Positions 16,396-23,797 of a stretch of 36,326 nt of DNA are shown here, piece by piece. A program made the translations under genes and the position numbers. Source of the DNA: an uncultured Oscillospiraceae bacterium. Lineage in GTDB: Bacteria > Bacillota > Clostridia > Oscillospirales > Ruminococcaceae. Where the stretch lies: assembly GCA_934232845.1 (NCBI GenBank), contig CAKQGD010000015.1, positions 1 through 36,326 of the forward strand, given 5' to 3'. Numbering within the stretch: position 1 is the stretch's first letter; each line of letters starts with the position of its first letter. The notes under the pieces were generated by a model, which was not told where the DNA came from, ran no database searches, and saw only the letters and a list, made by a program, of their open reading frames with translations.

Positions 16396-19300
16396 ATGAA
16401 TGGGATGAAAAAAATCAAAGAAGCAGGACAAAAAGCGACGGTTCTTTTTTTATGTATCCTCTTGCTGTGCTTTTCTCTTCCGGTGGGTTCCTTTGCGGAT
16501 GACAAGCAGTTGAAAAATTCCTCTCTGCTTGGGGAGTATTCTGATGCGGATATCAGCTGGATTATTGACAAAATCACTTTGCAGGCGCAGAAGGAGGCGT
16601 TCTGCACCGTAGGAGACTGGCTTTGGGATTCGGAAAGAATGCTGGCAGTTTACAGAAGCGGGCGCCCATACGATGCGCAGTGGGATCACCTTTGGCACAG
16701 GGCGATTATCGCGAGTATGCATCAGGGCGCAAGAAATCAGTCTGAAAAATGGTTTGACGCCTACTGTGCACTGGCTTCACACGGAGACGATATGCCATAT
16801 TGGACGGCCACGGATTCGTTCTGTTCAATAGATGAAAGAGAGGCGGTCTACGAAAAGGGAGAACCGCTTGACTATGCAGATTCTTCGGTATACAGCAAGT
16901 ATCTTCTTTTTGTTCCTTCGGAAAAACGCAGCCAAAAAGTGGTGGATGCGGCTCTTCCGGAAATGGCAAAAGCAGCAAACCTTTTGGTAGATAATGTAAT
17001 GACGGGCAGACCTATTATTTCATTAAAAGAAGCGACCGCTTCACTTTTGCCATACTATAGAACCGGAAAAAGTGATGTAGATAATGCAGTGGAAAGATCA
17101 TTGGAATACTATGCAAAAGAAATCAATGAATTTGATAATACGGACTTAATCACACTGCTGTGTGATGCGGGCTTTGATCCATCGTGTCAGGAGATTACTC
17201 TGCCTTACAGCGGAACGGTGCTGAACCTGTCTGTCAAAGGACAGAGTCTGATGGCGCATCTGCTTTCTCAGCTTTGTGATGAAAATGGAGAACTGGTCGA
17301 TCGAGAAAAAGCTTTAGACTGTGACAGCTTGGCAATTACTTATACCAAAATGAATTATGCCACGCCGGAGACTGCCTTCGACACGGCAAAAGGTCTGATT
17401 GCTCTCTGCGCTTATGAGAGGCTGAAAAGCAGCCAGTGCGGGTTTTATGATTTTTCCGATATTTCTGTGACGGTTGAATATCCGGATAACTGGCCTCCGG
17501 AGGTGCTTTATTACAAATACGAACAGCTCGATGCCCCGGAAAGCAGCGTGATTGCTCCGGGGGAAGAAGCCTCATTCAATATGGAACGGCTGTTTTCGGA
17601 TGTGGAATCGGACGAATTGACCTATTGGGCCTCAATTGACGGAGGAGAACCGTTTGAGATTGAGCTGGATGACGGGGATTCTCTTCGGCAGAGACGCGCT
17701 GGAGAAATGGGGCTTTGGGAATACAAAAAAACATTTTATACTTATCGTCATGACTCGGAAAATTTTTCCGGAGGGCATCAGACGGTAACGCTCACATTGT
17801 GGGCAAGTGACAAATCGGGAGAATCTCCGCGCTATACGTATTTGATCGAGGTGTATGAAGACCCTTCGCTCGAGCAGCTTACATGGGTGACCGGAGAAGA
17901 AGGCGTAACGATCTCTAACTGCTCTGATGCGGCCACCAATATCGTAATTCCGGATACCATTGAGGGCAAGCCTGTTACCAATATTGCAACAAATGCATTT
18001 TATGGCTGTCAACGGTTAAAGTCGCTTCATATGCCCGACACAGTACGTACAATCGGGCGCAGTGCATTTTCCGGCTGCGATCAGCTGCAGACGCTGAATC
18101 TGCCTGCAGCCTTGACTCAGCTTGGTGACGAAGCTTTTTATAATTGTGCGGCGCTGGAGGAATTGCATATTCCCGCGGGACTTGAAGATATTTCCTCTAC
18201 AATGTTCGGACATTGTGCAAAACTGCGTTTTACGGTCGACCCGGGCAATTCTGTTTACACGGCAAAAGACGGCTCTGTCTATACACGGGATATGAAAACA
18301 CTGGTACGTGCAGGCTGGCAGGAAAATGGAGAATTCATCATTCCGAACAGTGTCGAGACAGTCGGAAACGGTGCATTTTATACGGCGCTGCTTGATCGCG
18401 TTGTATTCGGAAAAAATGTACGGACAATTGGAGAGAGTGCATTTGCATTCTGCACGGCGGAAGAATATCAATTTAACGATGGTTTAGAAAGAATAGGAGA
18501 ATACGCCTTTCGCCAGACGGAGATAACCAATCTGGATCAAATGGTCATTTCTAGTAACAAAGGGGAATCTTTGAATTTAAACTTTGTTGCGGAACCCGCG
18601 AAAATGAAAGAACTGGTATTTCCTGAGTCTCTTGTTGAAATCGGAACGGCAGCTTTTGTCGGAACGCAGTCTTTGGAAAGAGTGGATTTATCCGCGACGC
18701 AGCTGTCCAAATTGCCGGACAGAGCTTTTCTTGGCAGCGGCGCCCAAAAGATTCTTCTACCTGATACACTAATTGATATTGGAAACGGATGTTTTGCGGG
18801 CAGCGGGATCACAGAGATTGATTTGCCGGACGGTGTGCTGCATATCGGAGAAGAAGCCTTTCGTGCATGCGCTGATCTGACGGCAATAGACGTTGGAAAA
18901 TCTCTTCGTACGGTAGATAAGGGAGCTTTTGCCGCCGCTGCAATCGAGACGCTTGTTTTTCCTGCTACTCTGAGACAGATCTCTGCCGGGAGTACAGCGA
19001 CTGTACTTTTTGAAGGGAATATGCCTGTTATTGGGGAGGATATTTCTTTTTCGAAGGCTTATTTTACAAATGCATATCGGCTGGAAAAAGCTTATGGCTG
19101 GGGAAAGGAGGCCTGTTACTATCCCGGTGCAGGAGAGGAGCGCTTGATTCTTCATCTTGATCCGGCGTATAGTGTGATGGAAATTGGAGAAGTGTCCTCG
19201 CCAATTCATGTTACCGCAGCGGGCGGTGCGGACGATTCAAAGATCACATGGAAAAGTTCCGATCCGCAGGTCGTTTCTGTGGATGCCGAAGGAAACGTAA

Positions 19301-20286
19301 CTGCACTGCGCGAAGGAAAAGCAATTATCACCGCCAGCAGCGGAAATGCTGAGGGTACCGTTGAGGTAATGGTGCAGGAGGAGACATATCTGCGGTGGAA
19401 GCTGAACTGGGACGATACAGTTACTATTATCGGTATGAACCAGCCGTCGGATTTTGACGGCCGGATTGTGATACCGGAAACAATCGCCGGACATACTGTC
19501 ACGGAGATCGGTTTGGAGGCCTTTGAGGAAAACTCAGATATTCTTTCTGTTTCTCTTCCTGAAAGCATTCGTGCTGTCAAAGGCTTTGCCTTCTGTAATT
19601 GTGTAAATCTCTCTGAGATTAATTTTCCAGAGTCTTTGGAAGAGATCGGGGGATTTGCATTTGCGGCTACCTCTTTGACGAGCGTTACGCTTTCTGAAAA
19701 TCTTCTTTCGCTTGGACACAATGCTTTTTCGTATTCCGACGTGCGTGACCTAAAAATCGACAGTCCCTACCTGAGCGATGTTTTTGGCCAAAATGGCGCC
19801 GACGCTTTCTCTAATTGTGAGGAACTGGAGACAATCGATTTAGTTAACATTCCGGACATAGGGCAAGGAATGTTTTCGGGCTGTATTTCTCTTACAAACG
19901 TTTCTTTTCCCGAAAGTCTGCAGCGGATTGACGCCTATGCGTTCAGAAACTGTATCAGTTTGGAAAAAATATCTTTTGAGAAGTTTCTTGTCAACTCTTA
20001 TTCTTACAAAGAAGACAGCGAAAGTGCCCCGTTTTACGGGGTCTACAATGATGTTACTGTCGTGCATCCCGAAGACGGCAACGCATGGGATACTTTCTTC
20101 GGAATTAAAAATGGCACTTATACTACGGAAGCGCCAGAGGAATCGGGAACGGGTCCCCGCGTTTTCGAAGTTATGCGTCAGGCGATAAACGACCCGCGTG
20201 TGTTGGCCGGAATAGGAATTGCGGTAATTTTACTGATTCTGTTGGGGGCGATACACCGCTACTGGCAGTATCGGGAAAAAGGATAA
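16396..20286 (+). CDS. Surface protein: toroid-like domain, BspA leucine-rich repeats, Big_2 domain, membrane anchor
   Basis: A 1,296-residue protein with ATG 16396 and AGGAGGA at 16381-16387. A signal peptide (about 1-35, ending SFADD) is followed by a helical region (about 40-352). Its second half (ATASLLPYY, AVERSLEYY, NTDLITLLCDAGFDPS, KGQSLMAHLLSQL, TAKGLIALCAYERL, then FYDFSDI) has the helix pattern of the alpha/alpha toroid found in prenyltransferase-repeat proteins and in transcobalamin/intrinsic factor. The QxxDGGF motif is missing. Next come an immunoglobulin/cadherin-like segment (about 355-495), BspA-type LRR_5 repeats (about 500-900), a Big_2 domain (about 917-995, WKSSDPQVVSVDAEGNVTA), a second LRR_5 block (about 1000-1235) and an anchor helix (about 1270-1286) with a basic tail. 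It follows the giant gene and the cobalamin riboswitch. Corrinoid binding by the toroid is inference; the LRR part alone would be called an adhesin. Confidence 0.85.
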   Translation: MNGMKKIKEAGQKATVLFLCILLLCFSLPVGSFADDKQLKNSSLLGEYSDADISWIIDKITLQAQKEAFCTVGDWLWDSERMLAVYRSGRPYDAQWDHLWHRAIIASMHQGARNQSEKWFDAYCALASHGDDMPYWTATDSFCSIDEREAVYEKGEPLDYADSSVYSKYLLFVPSEKRSQKVVDAALPEMAKAANLLVDNVMTGRPIISLKEATASLLPYYRTGKSDVDNAVERSLEYYAKEINEFDNTDLITLLCDAGFDPSCQEITLPYSGTVLNLSVKGQSLMAHLLSQLCDENGELVDREKALDCDSLAITYTKMNYATPETAFDTAKGLIALCAYERLKSSQCGFYDFSDISVTVEYPDNWPPEVLYYKYEQLDAPESSVIAPGEEASFNMERLFSDVESDELTYWASIDGGEPFEIELDDGDSLRQRRAGEMGLWEYKKTFYTYRHDSENFSGGHQTVTLTLWASDKSGESPRYTYLIEVYEDPSLEQLTWVTGEEGVTISNCSDAATNIVIPDTIEGKPVTNIATNAFYGCQRLKSLHMPDTVRTIGRSAFSGCDQLQTLNLPAALTQLGDEAFYNCAALEELHIPAGLEDISSTMFGHCAKLRFTVDPGNSVYTAKDGSVYTRDMKTLVRAGWQENGEFIIPNSVETVGNGAFYTALLDRVVFGKNVRTIGESAFAFCTAEEYQFNDGLERIGEYAFRQTEITNLDQMVISSNKGESLNLNFVAEPAKMKELVFPESLVEIGTAAFVGTQSLERVDLSATQLSKLPDRAFLGSGAQKILLPDTLIDIGNGCFAGSGITEIDLPDGVLHIGEEAFRACADLTAIDVGKSLRTVDKGAFAAAAIETLVFPATLRQISAGSTATVLFEGNMPVIGEDISFSKAYFTNAYRLEKAYGWGKEACYYPGAGEERLILHLDPAYSVMEIGEVSSPIHVTAAGGADDSKITWKSSDPQVVSVDAEGNVTALREGKAIITASSGNAEGTVEVMVQEETYLRWKLNWDDTVTIIGMNQPSDFDGRIVIPETIAGHTVTEIGLEAFEENSDILSVSLPESIRAVKGFAFCNCVNLSEINFPESLEEIGGFAFAATSLTSVTLSENLLSLGHNAFSYSDVRDLKIDSPYLSDVFGQNGADAFSNCEELETIDLVNIPDIGQGMFSGCISLTNVSFPESLQRIDAYAFRNCISLEKISFEKFLVNSYSYKEDSESAPFYGVYNDVTVVHPEDGNAWDTFFGIKNGTYTTEAPEESGTGPRVFEVMRQAINDPRVLAGIGIAVILLILLGAIHRYWQYREKG

Positions 20287-20437
20287 GCAATATACGCCGC
20301 CTGTATGCCGACAGTTTGATTTGGTCTTCAAAGGTTCGGTTTTCTGATTTTGAGGATATCTTCGGTTATGAATATGCCGGTTTCGGTGGTTTCAGGAGAA
20401 ACACTGTGGTGCGGCAGACTTCAATAAAAAAAGACAA

Positions 20438-20485
20438 AGAAAGAGTGCTGCCCGGGGATGACCATCCCAGGGCAGCGTTCTTTCT
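20438..20485 (+). terminator. Long terminator-like hairpin after the BspA-type gene
   Basis: A 16-bp stem: AGAAAGAGTGCTGCCC (20438-20453) pairs with GGGCAGCGTTCTTTCT (20470-20485) through two wobble pairs, with inner GGGA/TCCC. The 3' arm is U-rich but no separate T-run follows. Confidence 0.65.
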
Positions 20486-20734
20486 CCGGATAAAATGCTC
20501 TGTTCAAAGAACATTTATTTTCTGCGGCGGCGGTATCCGCAGCCGTTTATGTACTTTTTCACAGTGGATTAGAAAAATATCCAAAACGAAAATTAGAGGC
20601 TGACAAAAAAGAATATTCTGTTTGATTTAACGGCGATATGGAGTCATACTGCGGGACTGAGAGCCGAAACAGATGAAGCACAAAGATTGCCGGTTTCTGG
20701 CGTATATTTTAAACGGATTGTGCGATTTTAAAGC

Positions 20735-20784
20735 AATAAGGAAGAATGGGCTTCTATGCTGCCCGCTCCTCCTTATTATTTTTT
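20735..20784 (+). terminator. Intrinsic terminator, possibly bidirectional, between convergent genes
   Basis: AATAAGGA (20735-20742) pairs with TCCTTATT (20770-20777), inner GGGC with GCCC, followed by ATTTTTTG. It lies between the plus-strand surface-protein gene and the minus-strand EcsC-family gene and may serve both. Confidence 0.75.
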
Positions 20785-20832
20785 GTCAGAATTGATAGAT
20801 ACGGCACCATATAAGAAGTCAGAACAATATGG

Positions 20833-21660
20833 TTAAAAGACGATTTGCCGCTCATTGGGATCAGCGGCTTTCTTATATTGGAGCAAGAATCTCTTTTTAT
20901 ATTTCAGTTTGGCATACGATGCGACTTGTTTCATATAAACCATGTCATAGGCGCCTCCCACAGCACCTATAACGGGGATACCCTGCAAAAACTTCATATA
21001 GAGCATTTCTCTTGACAGAGCGCTGCTTGCGCTTGATATCTGCTCAGCGGAGTTATAGTTTTTTGGACAACATGGGTGATGCAGGAAGTCATTTATTTTT
21101 TGCTCTACGGTATTCAGGTGCTCTCCATAGGATGCCGCACCTTCAAGAATCAAAAGCACAAAATATCTTTCTTCTTCAGAATCATACCCAAAGCCGTAGT
21201 TTAATGCCGTTTCATATACGCATTTTAAAATCATTCCGGTAAAGATAGGGATGTCGGGGATGCCGATTCCAAGAAGCCCCATACCGATTCCCGTCGCTCC
21301 GGAAAGCGCCAAATTTATATTGCCTGTATGATCGGCTTTTTTTTGCAAAGGCTTTTAGGGATTTTCGGGTATTTTGAATTTGATCTGCATACAGATTTAT
21401 ACGAAAATTATTTTCTGCGGATTCTTTGTGATAGGTTTTCTCAATTATCCGGTCCCTTTTTCAAAAATAAAAGAAAAGGCTTTTTCAAAAGCAGCGTCCA
21501 AAGTACATTGCAACTTTTGGGGAATTTTCTCAGCAAGCAGACGGTTCAGGGCAGGCTCTTGTTTTTTCTGTCTCCGCTCCAAGAAACGCTTTTCTTTTAT
21601 GCATAGGGCCTCCCATTCCTTTTGTACGGGTGATTTGCGGTAAAAGTTCAAAGGATTCAA
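20833..21660 (-). pseudogene. EcsC-family protein gene with two frameshifts
   Basis: Minus-strand gene in three pieces. The N-terminal piece starts at TTG 21660 (MNPLNFYRKSPVQKEWEAL) behind GGAGG at 21670-21674; an in-frame ATG at 21684 is possible but has a poor site. It runs to FEKGTG and a TAA at 21445-21447. The middle piece (IEKTYHKE ... NTRKSLKAFAKK) is in another frame up to an A8 run at 21337-21344. The third piece continues ADHTGNINLALSGATGIGMGLLGIGIPDIPIF to the stop at 20833. Joined, they give a normal EcsC-family protein of about 275 residues. One base is missing near 21445 and one A is extra in the A8 run. The two errors compensate, leaving about 35 codons out of frame. EcsC proteins are membrane-associated and of poorly defined function. 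It may be a true pseudogene or an assembly artefact. Confidence 0.82.
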
Positions 21661-21718
21661 TATCGTCTGCCTCCATACTGTCATTGGCCTATCAGTTTTG
21701 GGGTTGATCTTGGCATTT

Positions 21719-21747
21719 ATATTATATCACACTGGGGTGCAGCGCAA
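21719..21747 (-). promoter_or_regulatory. Candidate promoter of the EcsC-family gene
   Basis: On the minus strand, TTGCGC (21747-21742) lies 15 bp from TATAAT (21726-21721), or 17 bp from the overlapping TAATAT (21724-21719). It is about 60 bases before the TTG start. Confidence 0.45.
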
Positions 21748-21759
21748 GTTTTTTATAAT

Positions 21760-21786
21760 GTTCAAGGTACAAAAGGCACCTTGAAC
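21760..21786. repeat. Inverted repeat upstream of the EcsC-family promoter
   Basis: GTTCAAGGT (21760-21768) and ACCTTGAAC (21778-21786) are perfect 9-bp arms with a nine-base spacer. It lies just upstream of the candidate -35 box and has no T-run on either side, so an operator is more likely than a terminator. Confidence 0.55.
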
Positions 21787-22098
21787 CGCTTGCTTTTTGC
21801 GGCTTTTTCTTCTGTATGATATATTCTGCGCGGCATCGGTGTCGTCTTTTTAAAAATAATACACCAAAAAAGAAAAGTGTCTTTTATATTTTTGAAAACT
21901 CTTTTTCACATCGCATAAGGCCTTCTGGGATAGATTTTCTCCTCTGGTTTCACATCATGATACGCGGCGGAAAAGAAATAAAAATGCGTTCGCTTTTCCA
22001 AAAATAAAACAAGCGAAGACTTTCACATTTGGTATAAAAAGCAAAACCCGAAGCAAGAAAAAACTTTTCGCAGACTGCGGCAGTTTTAAGCTGGTGCG
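21787..22098. other. Intergenic region, no gene seen
   Basis: About 310 bases between the EcsC-family gene and glyA. The stretch is AT-rich with several T and A runs. No reading frame has a plausible start site or recognisable protein. Confidence 0.55.
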
Positions 22099-22152
22099 GC
22101 CGCGGCAAAAGAAAAGCCTTTCTCCTTCCTTTCTGATTGACTTTGCCGCGGC
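22099..22152. repeat. GC-rich inverted repeat overlapping the glyA promoter
   Basis: GCCGCGGCAAA (22099-22109) is the reverse complement of TTTGCCGCGGC (22142-22152), spacing 32 bases. The right arm sits inside the 17-bp spacer of the glyA promoter. It could be an operator or loop-forming site. Confidence 0.6.
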
Positions 22153-22165
22153 GGTCTGTTATGCT
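22137..22165 (+). promoter_or_regulatory. Sigma-A promoter of glyA
   Basis: TTGACT (22137-22142) and TATGCT (22160-22165) with an ideal 17-bp spacer. This places the start near 22172, about 40 bases before the GTG codon of glyA. Confidence 0.75.
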
Positions 22166-22212
22166 GAATGAATGAAAAGCCATTTTTTGATAGTTGGCAA
22201 GGAGGAATTTTC

Positions 22213-23457
22213 GTGATTAAAGAAATGATGAATTTCGTCGCCGCAGCCGATCCCGAGGTTGGCGCGACGCTTTTGGCAGAGTATGCCCGCGAACAGCGCA
22301 ACATTGAATTGATCGCGTCGGAGAATATCGTCTCTCCCGCGGTAATGGTCGCAATGGGCTCTTGTCTGACCAATAAATACGCCGAGGGATATCCTGGAAA
22401 ACGCTACTACGGCGGATGTCAGGAGGTTGATGTCACCGAGGAGCTTGCACGCCGGCGCGCCTGCGAGCTGTTTGGCGCCGACCACGCCAACGTACAGCCG
22501 CATTGCGGCGCCTCGGCGAATCTCGCTGTTTTCAAGGCGCTTCTGCAGCCCGGCGACACCTATATGGGAATGAACCTCGCCCACGGAGGGCATCTTTCTC
22601 ACGGCAGTCCGGTCAATATTTCGGGACAGTATTTTCACTGCGTGCCCTATTCTTTGAATGCGGAGACGGAGCGCCTTGACTACGATGCGATTTATGACCT
22701 TGCTCAGCAGACAAAGCCGAAAATGATTCTTGCGGGTGCATCCGCATATCCGCGTGCGATCGATTTCAAAAAGTTCCGTGAGATTGCGGATTCCGTCGGC
22801 GCATACCTGATGGTCGATATGGCACATATCGCGGGCTTGGTCGCGGCCGGTGTGCATGAAAATCCCGTTCCGTATGCGCACGTTGTCACGACAACCACGC
22901 ACAAGACGCTGCGCGGTCCCCGCGGCGGACTGATTCTCTGCAAGGAGGAGCTCGCAAAGAAAATTGACTCCGCGATCTTCCCCGGTACGCAGGGCGGACC
23001 GCTGATGCACATTATCGCGGCCAAAGCCGTCTGCTTCGGCGAAGCGCTCAAGCCGGAGTTCAAAGAATACGGTGCGCAGATCGTGAAGAATGCTGCCGTA
23101 CTCGCCGATGCACTGTTGAAGGAAGGCTTTCGGCTTGTATCGGGCGGCACGGACAACCACCTGATGCTGGTTGATATGCGTCCGTTCGGCATCACCGGCA
23201 AGGAGATGGAAACCCGTCTGGACGAGTGCTATGTCACCGTCAACAAGAACGCCATCCCCAATGACCCGGAAAAGCCCACCGTTACCTCCGGCATCCGCGT
23301 GGGCACTCCCGCGGCCACAACCCGCGGTCTGCGTGAGCCTGAGATGATTAAAATCGCCCAAATCATGGGAATGGTGGCCCGCGACTTTGAAGGGAACCGT
23401 CAAAAGGCGCAGGAGGCTGTCGTCGCTTTGACAAAGCAGTTTCCGATTTACGAATAA
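22213..23457 (+). CDS. glyA: Serine hydroxymethyltransferase
   Basis: This is a PLP enzyme of 414 residues that interconverts serine plus tetrahydrofolate and glycine plus 5,10-methylene-tetrahydrofolate in the cytoplasm, the main source of one-carbon units. The start is GTG 22213 because AGGAGG (22200-22205) is seven bases upstream; an in-frame ATG at 22168 would lie inside the transcript leader without a site. Family motifs are complete: IELIASEN (31-38), KYAEGYPGKRYYGG (55-68), VDMAHIAGL (201-209) and the PLP lysine K231 in TTTTHKTLRGPRGG. Length is normal for bacteria. It is monocistronic, with its own promoter and a strong terminator. Confidence 0.97.
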   Translation: MIKEMMNFVAAADPEVGATLLAEYAREQRNIELIASENIVSPAVMVAMGSCLTNKYAEGYPGKRYYGGCQEVDVTEELARRRACELFGADHANVQPHCGASANLAVFKALLQPGDTYMGMNLAHGGHLSHGSPVNISGQYFHCVPYSLNAETERLDYDAIYDLAQQTKPKMILAGASAYPRAIDFKKFREIADSVGAYLMVDMAHIAGLVAAGVHENPVPYAHVVTTTTHKTLRGPRGGLILCKEELAKKIDSAIFPGTQGGPLMHIIAAKAVCFGEALKPEFKEYGAQIVKNAAVLADALLKEGFRLVSGGTDNHLMLVDMRPFGITGKEMETRLDECYVTVNKNAIPNDPEKPTVTSGIRVGTPAATTRGLREPEMIKIAQIMGMVARDFEGNRQKAQEAVVALTKQFPIYE

Positions 23458-23477
23458 ACCCGTTTAAAAAACAGATT

Positions 23478-23511
23478 TCAGCGGCAGGGGAAATACCTGC
23501 CGCTGATTTTT
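23478..23511 (+). terminator. Intrinsic terminator of glyA
   Basis: TCAGCGGCAGG (23478-23488) pairs perfectly with CCTGCCGCTGA (23496-23506), followed by five T. Confidence 0.92.
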
Positions 23512-23691
23512 ATGCATGTACATCGGCACGCTGCGGGGTTGTTCGGGATTTATCCGTGAGCCGCTATAAAGCTTGAAAGATACCGGTCTGCATGCAAAAA
23601 CATCCTGCTTTACATAAAACGGGTGTTTTTTTGTTTTATATGATCCACTGGCATTCAAAACGGATTGACGTTTCTTTTTCCATATTTTTGT

Positions 23692-23723
23692 GAAACCGTC
23701 AAAAGGCTTTCACGAAACCGTCA
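23692..23723 (+). promoter_or_regulatory. Two direct repeats upstream of the efflux operon
   Basis: GAAACCGTCA occurs at 23692-23701 and again at 23714-23723, start to start 22 bp, about two DNA turns. Such spacing is typical of sites for OmpR-type response regulators. It is about 75 bp before the adaptor gene. No matching regulator gene is in the window. Confidence 0.5.
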
Positions 23724-23797
23724 CTCTGCCTTGTCAAAATCAAAAGGTGGAATTCGGCCGTTTCGTCGGGCCGATATCGGGAAGGAGAGATCACGGC

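Larger units (their letters stand above)
20287..20832. other. Intergenic region with two terminator-like hairpins
   Basis: No credible gene lies between the surface-protein gene and the convergent EcsC-family gene. Small reading frames here lack ribosome binding sites and recognisable sequence. The region holds the hairpins at 20438-20485 and 20735-20784. Confidence 0.6.

Noticed and set aside
20316..20603. A 95-codon plus-strand frame after the LRR gene
   Set aside because: It crosses a terminator hairpin, lacks a start site and resembles no protein.
22159..23403. A 414-codon open frame on the minus strand across glyA
   Set aside because: It is the antisense shadow of glyA, whose motifs are complete. 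GC-biased third positions keep the opposite strand open.
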